The notes below the pieces were generated by a model. The model had not been told where the DNA came from, made no database searches, and was given only the letters and a program-made list of their open reading frames with translations. DNA of 64,000 nucleotides from Allodiplogaster sudhausi (lineage: Eukaryota > Nematoda > Chromadorea > Rhabditida > Diplogasteridae). Both the position numbers and the translations under genes were made by a program. The stretch is from positions 581,001 through 645,000 of the forward strand of contig CALZFC010000103.1 of NCBI GenBank assembly GCA_945643635.1. Direction: 5' to 3'. This document shows, piece after piece, positions 20,831-32,936 of this stretch. Positions within the stretch are counted from its first letter, which is position 1; each line of letters begins with the position of its first letter.

Positions 20831-23224
20831 CTCCTTCCTTGTCTTCTCGGCAAAGTCCGAGAAGAACATCGAGTTGAAGACAGGCGAGTGGCACGCGAGG
20901 TACTGAAAAAATATGCTTGGGGAATAAAAGATCTGAAAAAAGACGTTCATAATCGATACGAAGACTTGGAGCAATAAAAGGATAACACAGTTAAGGAAGA
21001 TGGCTTTAGCGAGGGTTTGAATAGTAAATGGTAAAATTGTATAGCAATAGAGTGAAAAGATACCGCCTTGTTGATGTGAAGTGGCTTCTCCTCCACGATG
21101 AGAGCGACATCCGTGAGATTCGGTTGAGGGGCCGTGAAGTCACAGAGAGTCGGCATTCTGAAAAGGTAAATAATTAGTATAGAAAATAGTGAACAGCAAA
21201 CCGGGGGGGGGGAAGAGGGGTCCGAACCGGACCAGCCACACAATTTTGGGACCCGAAAATTTACATTTTTGGCTTACCCACCCAATATTCCTCGAAAAAA
21301 ATACTTTTTTCTACAATAACATACGTCAAGCCGATGACTTTCGTGATGGTGACCGTCGCCTCGACCACGACGCCGCCGTCCTCTTCGCGGGTGAAGCCAT
21401 TCGCAGGGTCCAGCACCTTGTCCCACGCGATGAACGACCCAAATCCCCAGTTACTCTGCTTGGCGCTGAAGGTGCATACCGCCTGAATGCATGTATTGTA
21501 CATACATGAAATGTAATTTGATAGCGTAGATTGACGCAATTCCAAATTTTAATCGAGACAATGGCTTTATTTCTTTTCTACAACCACTACTCAATCCAAG
21601 AGCATCTTATGGTTTGCCAATTTACTGCCGTATGGCAGTAATTTATACATCGTACAATAGAAATTGCATTGATTTTATAAGCTGATAATGGATGTATCAC
21701 GACCACACTAACCGTTTTGCGGCTGTACGACTTCTGGCTGCCCCTCGGCGACAGCAGATTATAGATTACGGTAGCTTCGCAGCTCCAGTGCGGACTCTTG
21801 TCGGCCTCGTTGCAGTTGACGAAGACGTACAAATGCTTGATGTCCTTGGTGCGCTTCGAGCGCTCCGACCTCACTTCCAAACTCCTGCAAGATTTTTTTA
21901 AGATTCTTAGATTAACACTATTAGAATGAATTACCCTCAGATATTGGACTCGAGTCCTTTAATCTTTTTCAAACGAATTGTCGTTATTTCACCGCATCCT
22001 CAACATGTGTAAGGGAAGTCGCTGATGCCATAATCACTTTTTCTAAACTGGATTATAAAAAAAGAAACATACCACGGCATGTTAGCGATGTAGACAATCG
22101 GCAATTTAACTGGCGTTGTCAGCTCGGTCAGATTCAGCACGTCCACGCGAAGTTTGCCCACCGCAATAGGAGAATCGTCTTTTCCTGCAAGTTGGTGATG
22201 ATAATTTCGAAGTAATACAAAAAAAATCTTCGAATTCGAAAACAGTAATCTTTTTCAGATACAACTAGACATGTTCTATTTAACAGGACTAACATAATCA
22301 ATGATGTTTTGAGAAATCATTCGATAAATAACATTTGGCAAGCCCTTACAACTTAATCTGGGAATATGTTTTTCTAAAATGTCATTTTTGAGAAAAAAAT
22401 TGGTATTAGATCATTTGAACGGCCAGCATACCACTTTATGATAAAAATTCCGCATACTGAAGGCTGGACAGAAATAAAGTAATTGCTGTAAAATATTCAC
22501 CATTCAAGAAAGGTTTGGGAGTACCACTTTTCGCTATGACTAAATGCGCTAGAGTCAGTAAAAAAAGGCGCGTTAAGGGACAGTACAAATACATTCATTG
22601 ATCCATAACTGTTTTAAAATCATAAAAAGCCAATTCAACGAACAAGATCCATTTGAGCATCTATTTGAGATGCCGGTTGGTATTTATGAGAAAAGAGGGA
22701 GATAGTGAAATAGAAGAAGTTTCAAACGAATAGAAGCTCTGGATATCTTTTTTTTAAGTGGCCAAAAACAGCGTGAAATACCTGACATGGCGATTGCACG
22801 AGCCGTGGAACTGGATCGGCCTGCAGAGAAGAAAGAAAAAGGAATGAATACGAAATGGAAACATAAACTAAAAGTAAAGTTCACCGATAAAGAACCGTAT
22901 TATTGTTTTCCTTATCAACCTTTTAAGTAAAAATTAAATTATTTTAGCGGGCTTTTGTCAACTACAAGGTAAACAAAAATAAAGGCCCATGACAGGCATA
23001 CGGAATATATTCACCTAATTGACCCGATCACATCGCATCGTCTAATTACGGGGAAAAATTTATCGAATGGAAGTGTGCTAATTTGACGAGTCAACTTAGG
23101 GCTTACGAGGTTGCACAAAGGTAACATATTGCTAAATGAGCAATATTCTCCAATTGAAGGCAATAAATAAAATAAAATAAAAAAAATTGCAAGATAGGGA
23201 TCTCCTCAGAATGTTAACAGGTTA

Positions 23225-23356
23225 ACTCAGCAATAAATGAAAAAGGAGAAAGTGAGAGAGTAAGTGAGTAAGTAAACAAGAAGAAAAAAGGGAAGGAAAG
23301 AAAAGGTAGTGACATGGGGTGGGAGAGGTGGGGGGGGGGGGGTGGGGGGGGGGGTC
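23225..23356. repeat. Purine-rich tract ending in G runs
   Basis: An A/G-rich stretch with GGGG runs up to 11 G long (23329-23355) lies just before the left end of the transposon at 23380. It is G-quadruplex-prone and non-coding. Confidence 0.7.
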
Positions 23357-23379
23357 AGGAAGGGAGACGGGAATTCATG

Positions 23380-26300
23380 CTCTGGTTTTTCACAATGAGC
23401 CTAATTAGGCTGTAGTCGAAACTGAAGCCTAATTTGAAGCATTTCGAACCTAACTTAGTTGGTTCTTTTCTTAAACAAATTTGGTGTCAAAATACAGTAA
23501 GCTATGTGTTTGGGTGAGGTCGATAAATGCTAATTTCATTCTCCGACTTGAAAAGAAATATGCGCTTAAGAGTTGAAGCAACTTTGTTCAGTATGTGATG
23601 ATGTTTTGCGTTACTTTGAAGTTTTTTTTTCGTCATGTCAGATGGAGCGACGGTTCAGCAGCCGGAATCGTCATCCGCTCGTAAGAGATGCCGTTAGCAA
23701 CGCTGAGGTAGCAGTGTGTGCTGCTAAAAGGATCAAGGAAACGACAGTTGCGATAGAAGACGACGAAGATGAAGATGGAGAGCTGGACATCGTCGCCTCG
23801 GAACATGATGGCTGGAGCGAGGAAGAGGAATTCTCGCAAAATTACGGATATTCGTCTGAAGGTTAGGAACTTTGTTAATATTTTAAATTTTTCTTTTTTA
23901 GCTCTCTTATTTTTATTGTTTTTTAGTAGGTACTATTGTATTGTGATAGTTATTTTTACGCAGTGTATTCCATTTAGATGCTAATACCAGCACTCTCGGC
24001 GATATGCCATCGGAAGTGCTAGGCCGGATTCAACATTTGATCGACAGCGCTTTCAGCAAGGCCAGTCAGTTTCGTTTCTTTTTAAAAGAAACATCGGATG
24101 TACACTTATGATCAGGCTTGAATCTATACTTCGCGTGCCACCACACTCCGCACGAATCATTTATTCGCGGTTTTCTGAACAGTCGGGCAAATCTTGCGCA
24201 CACACTAATCATGTGTGCCCGATGTGCTGTTGACACTGCGAGGTTTGCGTTCATAGGGGGTGTTTAAATTACGCATAGTTCATTTTTCTCAGATGTCTGT
24301 GCACTGATGGCCCAGCCAGAGCAACTGTTGTAATCGCAGATATCCCTCAAATAGTGAACCGGCTTCTGTGTTCCCACTTCTCGCACATCAGCCAGCTTCA
24401 TAATTCAATGGCTTCGGGTTCTGTTATGAATACCCCATTGTCGTGGCCGTACTTTCAGGGAAGGGTGAAAAGTACGGAGAGTACTATTCAGCCTTTAAGT
24501 TTTATGACAAGTTGGGACGGTGTACGCCTAAAAGGCCACTCTAGGTTAGGAAGACTAAGTATTAGTAATAGATGTTATTCATTTTTGGAATTTAGAAAAA
24601 AAATGCTGGCCTATGGGAATCATATCTCTTGATCTTGATGATGCACACCGAGCTAGGGAGGGATCAATAGCTTTGGCTGCAATCTATTTCGGGGACGTTG
24701 AGCCATCGACTGCTGTCCACGACAGACTCCTCCGCTATGTTGTAAAGGAACTCGAGGAGTATCGGCTTTGGAATGGAATTGAAATTGAGTCCAAAGTCGT
24801 AACATCGGCTTGTGATGATCCGGTAAATGCAACATCTCTAGACATAAGTTTAAATAAATGGTTAACATAGGCGCGACGTAAGATCTTTGGAATGCGCCAT
24901 CACTCTTCTAGTGGTTCTTGTTTCTACTGCTATGATACTGGGACAAGAGCGAAATTGCATCCGCCCGGAACAACATATTAGATTTAGGATTATTTTTAAA
25001 AATGTTTATTCTATTTCCCATAGGTCGTGGCACGTGGGGAATTGGACCGCTTCCAAAAATCAGCGGATTCCAATCTATCTCTGAGTATCCGTACGCGCAT
25101 TCAGTTATGCAGATGCATAATTCTCCAGTTGACTGGCTGCATACAGTTCAGGAGGGAACCATGAGCAACATTGTGGCAGGTGGTTATATGCAGTGCTAAA
25201 ATATAAAAAAATTGTCCCTCATGCTCCAGAAGTCGTCGGCAGTGTGTTGCAGAACACACAAGCCAAACATGCAGTTTTCAGCGCCGACGCCATAACGGTT
25301 TGGAAGGCGTGCTTTAGAGGAATACTCGAACGAAAATGCGTTGTTGTAAGTTAGGGAACTGCTGGCGAATTCAAGACTTCCTTCATTTTGTCGACCGCTT
25401 CCACGATGTCTTACCGAGTGCACGGGCGGCGAAAAGGAAGGCATATTCAATATAGTTGTGGTCCCTCTTGCGATGACTGGCGGTATCTCGGCCATTGCGT
25501 CATTGACTTGCTTCACTTTGCACGCCATAAATCGGGTTAGGATACACGTTTAGGATAAAAGCACGTCTCATACATTTAATTTTATTTGAGGAAATGATCT
25601 GTCCGCAGAACTCTTGCGACTTGAGCATGCCAATGAGAATTAGGACACTTTGCAAAGATCATTCGATCAACGAGGTTCGGTTACATACCGCTTATATCAT
25701 TTAAATGTTTATTTCAAAAGGATATTAATCTTTCTATTAACTAAGGTCCTGCCGCTCCGTTCTCGTCACCTTTATACGATCGCGAATAAGCCTCAGCGCG
25801 GACTGACTGCCATTCCGCCAACTGTCGTCAACGCATTCGTGGGTATGTTAATTTAAGTCTGCTTTTAAAAATGTATGTTGATCTAAAAGTTTTTGCTCCA
25901 TGTCAGACGCCTTCCTCATGGTCATCGCGTTCAAGGGTCGCACTGATGTCCAGAAGAAGCAGATCGAGGGATCTGTGTGCATCCTTTGGTCTCACTATTG
26001 GACTTACGCAACGTTAGTCATGTCCTCCTGATGTTTAAAAACCTCCTCTCTCAACACTATCTCATTCTCCGTTTTTATTCAGAACGAAGGCGAGGTCGGA
26101 TCATCAGAAGAATCGCACGGGAGACACCAACAACTCTGCCAGCATCAACGAAGAACGCCAGTAAAGTCAGCCTGAACTGCACTCCCTTACCCCATTCGCA
26201 CTCTTTCTTTTTTCTGCGTTATCTTCTTCACTTTCTACCTGGCTAGCTAACTTTCCAATTGTTTTTTCAATACCTCATTCACACACTTTGTCAATTTCCT

Positions 26301-26575
26301 CATTATCAATGTTATGAACCGGTGCTAGGTGATTATACAATTCTTTATTCGTTAATATGTTGCATAATTACGCGCTGTATGCTTGTTAAAGTTTGTTTGA
26401 AGACCACTGATAAAGTGTACCATGTGTGCCTTATTAGGCTCAAAGTGAGTCCAAATTATGAGGATTCCGATCCTAATTATAATATCGTCGAGCCTAATTT
26501 GTGATCATTAGGTTCTAAGATCGTTGCGGTTAGGTTCTTCTCCAGCCTAATTAGGCTCACTGTGAAAAACCAGAG
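23380..26575. mobile_element. 3.2-kb DNA transposon inserted at the 3' end of a BATH gene
   Basis: The terminal inverted repeats start CTCTGGTTTTTCACA. They match over about 33 bp with one mismatch and include the palindrome AGCCTAATTAGGCT. More GCCTAAT units lie just inside both ends (23402-23470 and 26430-26550). A two-base TG duplication is possible, but I could not define the target site firmly. The interior holds a decayed plus-strand transposase gene. The right TIR abuts exon 8 of the minus-strand BATH gene and supplies its new stop codon. Confidence 0.8.
23642..26240 (+). pseudogene. Decayed transposase gene inside the 3.2-kb element
   Basis: Pieces on plus: an acidic first exon from ATG 23642 (MERRFSSRNRHPLVRDA to EEEFSQNYGYSSEG) and a second at 23977-24062 (STLGDMPSEVLGRIQHLI). 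A cysteine pair follows near 24200 (IMCARCAVDTARF), then a block at 24612-24820 (GIISLDLDDAHRAREGS, YFGDVEPSTAV). A CxxC segment lies near 24880-24950 (FGMRHHSSSGSCFYCYDTG) and another block at 25020-25195 (SPVDWLHTVQEGTMSNIV). The CxxC plus D-x-x-H...EG order recalls Tnp2/CMC-type transposases, but the TIR start is not CACTA. Stops and missing joins indicate decay. The superfamily is uncertain. Confidence 0.5.
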
Positions 26576-26718
26576 TGGTCAGCTCGAGAATCCTCTCGCC
26601 AAGCGCAGCCTTCGTCTTGTCCGAGAGGTCGTCGTACTCCTTCTTGGCCTTGAGCACATTGACGTCGTCAATCGACTTGAGCGCGTTGAGACAGATTGAC
26701 TGCAAATATTTGTATACA

Positions 26719-26756
<38 letters not shown>

Positions 26757-27023
26757 AAATAACTTAAAAAAACATCTATATCTGCAAACTCTAACAAATC
26801 TGCTGAGATCACTAGAAGTTAAAATGAGACGGCCGAGTCGGAAGCGTTCGGCCAAGAGCAGCTTGGTCTCGTGTGGAATCGCGCCGTTCTCCGCGCCACA
26901 CAAGAAATTCTCGCATTCGCACAGCACAACTCGAACGTTGAATCGGTCGGCGAGCCGGAGAAGAAACTCGACACTGTCAGCTCAAGGAAATCGATAGGAA
27001 TAAAGAAAAATCCAGAGGGAATT

Positions 27024-27026
<3 letters not shown>

Positions 27027-27071
<45 letters not shown>

Positions 27072-27105
27072 ATATATATTATATATTTATATATATATAT
27101 ATATT
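27027..27105. repeat. (TA)n/(TG)n compound microsatellite in BATH intron 6
   Basis: TA dinucleotides, a short TG run, then TA again between exons 6 and 7 of the pseudogene. Position is conserved with 16535-16592. Confidence 0.85.
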
Positions 27106-27730
27106 GGTCAAAATGAGGAAGGACATATAAATTTAAATGCTCAAAGTTTTAAAACCCGGTAAACAATCAAAAGGAAAAATATGCCTTACATTTCATTTAA
27201 AATTATCCATTTTGTATGGCGTAGATTTGTGCAAGGATTTTTTTTGAGAATTTTGTAATTTAAAATAGAATTACTAAAAATATTAATAATAAGTTAATAG
27301 GCACCTTTGACCGGCATACGAGCAGGATGGAAGACGTTGAGGAAGAGCACGAACTCGTCATGTTTGACATCGGGAAGTGGAACGATGTTCTCGTCCCTTT
27401 CGGCAAAGTCGGTGAAGAACATTGCATAGAAGACGGGCGAGTACATCGCGAGATACTGCAAACAGGGGAAAAGTGGTACGATGGACCCCAAACAGTGGCT
27501 GGCTTAGACAAAAAGAAACAGCGCAATAGACATTTGATTCCAATAATGCATTATAAAAATATATATATACATATATACAGTATATAGATTAGATAGATAG
27601 ATAGATATGGCATACATGCTTGTTGACGCGGAGTTCCTTTTCCTCGACGATGAGTCAAGTTATCGGATTGCAAGGGCGCGAAGTCGTTGAGTGGCAACAT
27701 TCTACAATTGATTGATTAATATAACGCACT

Positions 27731-27945
27731 TTGCCAGAGTATCAAACTGGCTTTGAACCTGGCAAAATTAGATTTCGCTCAGACTCTCTATTCATTTACT
27801 TTTTAACACAGCGAAACGATTGGAATGAGCCCGGGATTCTGAAACCGCCATTTTCGCGAGCTCTACAAGATTTTAAATTCCAGTTTTCCAGTTGTCAGAT
27901 TGGAGTAGCAGAGATGGCCGCACATTCACGTTCGTAGCATCGCGC
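27731..27945 (+). repeat. Dispersed ~210-bp repeat, copy 3 of 3
   Basis: Antisense in the MATH-BTB intron. It retains AGAGTATC, TAGATTTCGCT, ACTTTTTAACAC, GCGAAACGATTGGAAT and GAGATGGCCGCAC, closest to copy 1 at 8184. Confidence 0.65.
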
Positions 27946-29331
27946 ACAATTTAAAAATGTCAACTTTCACACTACTCAATCCAAGAGGATATCACGAGTT
28001 GCCAATTTACTGCCGGATGGCTGTAACTTATGCATCGTAAAACAGAAAAAAAGCATTGATTTTGTAAGGTAATGTGTACAACGATTTGGAGAAACTCTGT
28101 TCACGACTACACTAACCGATTTGCGGCTGTGCAACTTCTGGCCGAGCTTCTGCGGCAGGAGATTGAAGAATACTTTAGCTTCGCAGCTCCAGTGTGGACT
28201 CTGGTCGGACTCGTTGCAGTATTTGGAGACGGAAAAGTGCTTGATGTCGTTGGTGCGCTTCGAGCACTCCGAGTCCACATGCAAAAACCTGTAAGATTTA
28301 TCTAAAGATTCTGTGGTAGCACTATCAAACAACTAACCCTCAGATGGGCAAGGTAGGCCAAAAAATTTTTTGGCCGCCAACAACTCGGCCGGCTCCCCGT
28401 CTGCATGATTTCATTATTGCATTCTCAACTCGTTTTCTCAACTTCTTGAGTTGTTTCTCAACTTATTCGCTAATGTGCACATAACTATTAGTAAATTAAC
28501 TCATAAAAAGAGAAACATACCAAGGCATGTTGGCGATGGAGACAACCGGCGACCTCACGGACGTCTTCAGCTCGGACAGTTTCGGCACCGCCAGGCGAAT
28601 CTTGCCGACCGCGATGGGAGAATCATCTTTTCCTGCAAATTTGTGATACTTTTGAAGTACCATAAAAAATTTACAAATCTAACATACGCTTCGGAGAAAT
28701 GGTAAAAACGAATCAATTAAGAGAGCAAATATTCCCGCTCTGCTTGTCCCGGGTAAATAGTTTTCGAATTCGTAAACGGAAGTAATTTGCTTATACAACT
28801 CAACATGTTCTATTTAATAGGACTAACTTACTCACTGATGTTTTGATAAATCATTCGATAAATAACATGTCGAAAGCCCTTCCAACTTTATCAGGGAGTA
28901 TTTTTTTCTATAAAATTTCATTTTTGCCAAGAAAATTGGTTTCAGATAATTTGAAGGGCCAGCATACCACTTTATCATATAATTTCCGCATACTGGAGCC
29001 TGGATAGAAATAACGTGATTGCTGTAAACTAATACAATTCAAGAATGATTTGGGAGTTCCACTTTTCAATATGACTCAATGCGCAAGTAAAAAAGGCGCG
29101 TTAACGGCCGCTAATGCAGGCACAAATGCATTCATTGATCCATAACTGTGATAAAATCTAAATAAGTCATTTCAGCTGGACGGACAACCCCATTTGAGCA
29201 TCTATTTGAGATACCGGTTGTTATTTATGAGAAAAGCGGGAGATAGTGAAATTGAAGAGGTTTCAAACGAATAGAAGCGTTCTGGATATCTTTTTTATAA
29301 GTGACCAAAAACAGCGGGAAATACCTGACAT

Positions 29332-29755
29332 GGCGATTGCACGCGCCGCGGAACTGGATTGGCCTGCAGAGAAGAAAGAAAAAGGAATGAATACGAAATG
29401 TAAACATGCACCAAAAGTTAAGCACACAGATAAAGAGCCGTATTATTGTTTTCCCTATCAACTTTTCTTTAGTAAAAATTAAATTATTTTAGCGGGTTTT
29501 TGTCTAAAACAAGGTTAAAAAATAAAAGCCCATGACAGGCATACGGTATATATTCACCGAATTTACCCAACACTTCACATCTTCTAAATATAACGAAAAA
29601 TTTATCGAATGCAATGTTGCTAATTCGAACGAAGAAAAGAGAGATGAACAATTCATTGCACTTTAAAACACCTAGTGATTAAAAGACAGCATCATATCGT
29701 CTAAATATGGCGGAAAATTTATCGAATGGACATTGCTAATTCTAATGAGTCATTT
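29332..29755 (-). promoter_or_regulatory. BATH 5' module (second copy)
   Basis: Same arrangement as at 18866-19469: leader exon with a TTCTCTGCAG acceptor, then the conserved upstream block, then an AT-rich spacer before the next gene's stop. No coding sequence of its own. Confidence 0.5.
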
Positions 29756-32478
29756 TTAGCCGATCTCGAGAGTTCGCTCGAACAGCGCCTCCTTCAGCTT
29801 GCTCGAGAAGTCATCGAACTCCTTCGTTCTCTTGATCACCCGGACCTCATCGATCGTCTTGATCTTCTGCAGGCAGTTGTACTGAAAAGAGAAGAACATG
29901 TACCGGTTTCTAAATTAGAATTTAATAGCGACATTCTCCTCAAAGTAAATGAGTAATATTACTCATAATACAGACATTTTGTTCGAACAAAAAGAGTAAT
30001 ATTAATCATAATAATAATTTTATAACCCTACTTGCACGTGGGAAATCCATTGGGTTATTTTTTTTTAGCGCCAGCTACAGAAAACGTTAAAGCGATAAGT
30101 ATGAAATGAAGTTTGTACCTGAAGAGTGGCCAGTCTGTACTGGTCAGACAAGAGAAGCTTCTTGGCCAGCGGAATCTCCTCGCTGTCGGGCCCTCGCAGG
30201 AACTCGTCGCACGAATGCAGCACCATCTGGATGTTGAAGAGGTCGGCCAAACGAAGAAGACCCTCGACCGTGGCAACTGAGAGATCATTTTAAAACTCAT
30301 AACAGTCTCTTATAAAATAACTATTATGGACATATTAAATGCTTAATTTTTTAACCTCTCGTCTTACCATTAGATATTTTTTTGCATAAATTTAATCTTG
30401 ACATCCTATTTGTGCTCTTATCGAAGAGCTGCATATGAAAAAAAGAACCTGCGACAGGGTTTTCGAGACGGGAAGATGGCGTGAAGAAGTTCCACGAACT
30501 CGTCATAATTGACGCCCGGAAGTGGAATCTCCTTCTTTGTTTTCTAGTCAAAGTTCAAGAAGAATAGCGAGTCGAAGAAGGGCGAATGGTACGCGAGGTA
30601 CTGAAAAAACATAATGTTTGGGAATAAAAGATCTGAAAAAAGACGTTATAATCGATACGAAGTCCTGGAGCAATAAAAGGATAACACAGTTAAGGAAGAT
30701 GGCTTTAGAGAGGGTTTGAGCATACACTTTAGCGAGACAAAAAAGTTTGCAATAGTAAATGGTAAAATTGTATAGCAATAGAGAGAAAAGATACCGCCTT
30801 GCAGACATGCAGTGGCTTCTCCTCCACGATGAGAACGACGTCCGTGAGATTCGGCTGAGGTGCCGTGAAGTCGCAGCGAGTCGGTACCCTGAAAAGGTAA
30901 ATAATTACTTTAGAAAATAGAGAACAGAAAGCCAGGGGAAAAGAGGGGTCCGAACCGGGTGAGCCAAACAATTTTTGGGGCCCGAAAATTTAAATTTTTG
31001 GCTTATACACCCTATTTTCCTCGAAAAAATAAACTTAAATCAAAGAGAAATTTTTTCTACAATAACATACAGCAAGCCGATGACTTTCTTGACGGTGACC
31101 GTCGCCTCGATCACGACGCCGCCGTCCTCTTCGCGGATGAAGCCATTCGCAGGGTTCACTGCCTCGTCCCAAGCGATGAACGATGCTATTCCCCAGTTAC
31201 TCTGCTTGGCGTTGTAGGTGTGCACAACCTGAAGGCATGTATTGTGCATAAATGAGATGTAATTCTATAGCATAGGCTCATTCTCGTTTAAACTCTAATC
31301 GGGACCTATTTACTGCCGGGTGGCAGTAATTTATGTATCGTAAAATAGAAATTGCAATGATTTTGTAAGCTAATAATCGATGCATTTGGAGAAACTCTGT
31401 TCACGACCACACTAACCGTTTTGTGGCCGTACGACTTCTGGTCGACCTTCGGCGACAGCAGATTGAAGAATACGGAAGCTTCGCAGCTCCAGTGCGGACT
31501 CTTGTTGGCCTCGTTGCAGTAGAAAAAGACGGAAAGCTGCTTAATGTTCGAGGTGCGCTCCGAGCACTCCGACTGCACTCCCAAACTCCTGCACGATTAT
31601 TTAAAGATGAACTACCATCAGATATCGGGTCCGAGCCGAGTCCTTTAATTTTTTCAAACGAATTGTCATAATTTCACTGCATACGCAACACGTGAAAAGG
31701 GAAACTGCTGCTGTGTGTCAATAACTCTTAATAAACTGACTCATAAAAGGGTAAACATACCACGGCATGTTAGCGATGTAGACAAGCGGCGATTTGACTT
31801 GCGTCGTCAGCTCGGCCAGCTTCGGCACGTCAATGCGAATCTTGCCGACGGCGATGGGAGAATCATCTTTTCCTGCAAGGTTGTGACGATATCTGTGGCG
31901 TAACAGTAATATATTTAGAAACGCCCAATTTTCCGAGAAAATGTAACAAAGAATCAACTAAGAAAGCATGTTTGGAATCCCCTGCCACTGGTAAATTTTT
32001 TTTTCGAAAGCGTTAATAGAATTTTTTTCATTTTCTTATTCAACTCAACATGTTCAATTTAATGGGATTCCCATTAAATCCCATTATGGGAATAACTTTA
32101 TCACATTCTGATTTATTTTCCTTTCGGGATACAGGGGAAATTTCATCGAGCCATAAATACGTTCAAACCCTGTAATGAGAAATTGTACACATATCTTACA
32201 ACAAATAGCAATTCGAAAGCCCTTTAAATTTCCTCTGGGTACATATTTGGCTATATTTTAACCACCATTTTTTTTTAACAAAATTTTCTTTTGGGATCCA
32301 TAACTCCGCTAAATCTGAATAGGACGATTAAACTGGTCGAACAAGGCCCATTTTGAGATCCTGTTGAGTGTTATTCACGAAAAAAGAGGGCGATAATGAG
32401 GCATTTAAAGATAATCCACTTTTTAACAAACAGAAATGAAAGAATTTGAACGAAAAAGGGTGGAAAGATACCTGACAT
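29756..32478 (-). pseudogene. BATH gene with TAG and +1 insertion in BTB exon 6
   Basis: All eight exons are present: 32472-32478 (MSG), 31761-31872, 31417-31588, 31071-31228, 30795-30888, 30449-30600, 30119-30276 and 29756-29881. The MATH half is intact (LVYIANMPW, PHWSCEASVFFNLLS, FIAWDEAVNPANGF). Exon 6 carries an in-frame TAG at 30544-30546 (NFD-stop-KTKKE, where relatives have FAEK). It is also one base long (152 nt), shifting frame near its 3' end (SRKP). The tail is intact (GLLRLADLFNIQMVL, EFDDFSSKLKEALFERTLEIG). Two lesions in one exon argue for a true pseudogene or a MATH-plus-partial-BTB product. Confidence 0.8.
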
Positions 32479-32936
32479 GGCGATTGCACGAGCTGCGGAA
32501 CTGGATCGGCCTGCACAGAGGAAAGAATGAGTAATGAACGAAATGGAAACATGAACGAAAAGCTAAGCTCACAGATAAAGAACCGCATTATTAGTTTTCC
32601 AATCATTCTTTTTAGTAAAAATTAAAATATTTTAGCGGGATTTTGTCAAATATAAGGTGAATGAAATAAAGGCCCATGACAGGTAAACGGTAGATATTCA
32701 CCGAATTTACCCAACACTTCACATCGTCTAAATATGGCGAAATATTTATCGAATAGAAAGTTGCTGATTCGAACGAGCCAAGTAAAAGCTTATGAGGTTA
32801 AACAAAGGTGCATATTGCTGAATGAGCAATACTCTTCAATTTAAGGCCATAAATAATACTAATAAAAACACTTGGCGGACACGCAAATTGGTCTGAAGGG
32901 GGGAGTGTCGGCGAGGGAAGGAAGATGTTCTTCCAA
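32479..32936 (-). promoter_or_regulatory. BATH 5' module (third copy)
   Basis: Leader with GCCGATCCAGTTCC and a splice acceptor (CTGTGCAG), then the block around 32640-32700 (AAGGCCCATGACAGG on plus), then a spacer. No other features. Confidence 0.5.

Larger units (their letters stand above)
19470..22788 (-). pseudogene. BATH gene with BTB exon 6 cut by a rearranged insert
   Basis: Exons in phase: 22782-22788 (MSG), 22073-22184, 21713-21884, 21325-21482, 21064-21157, partial exon 6 at 20831-20902, 19829-19986 and 19470-19595. The MATH part is intact (PIVYIANMPW, PHWSCEATVIYNLLS, FIAWDKVLDPANGF), as are the BTB start (CDFTAPQPNLTDVALIVEE) and the tail (EVRMIKRMKEFDDFSSKLNK). Exon 6 ends after FAEKTRKE, where about 750 bp of unrelated sequence (20079-20830) replaces its last 79 nt and part of intron 6. 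The BTB domain is therefore interrupted. If the damaged exon were skipped, exon 5 (ends phase 0) would join exon 7 (starts phase 1) out of frame. Everything else is open, so the break looks recent. Confidence 0.8.
26547..29331 (-). pseudogene. BATH pseudogene with exonised intron and transposon-supplied stop
   Basis: Exons: 29325-29331, 28521-28632, 28117-28288, (exon 4 absent), 27616-27701, 27305-27455, and 26823-26980 fused to 26547-26699. Lesions: (1) MATH exon 4 is deleted between about 27955 and 27965, with TTCAC microhomology at the ends seen in the sister gene. (2) Exon 5 is 86 nt against 97, an 11-nt frameshifting deletion. (3) The exon-7 donor ATG|GTAAC has become ATTTTAAC, so splicing is lost, yet the 123-nt intron stays open and in frame, turning (TA)n into IYIYIYIY. 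(4) The 3' end reads LEL then TTLVFHSEPN from the transposon TIR. Sister of the gene at 16114-18865. Confidence 0.8.
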
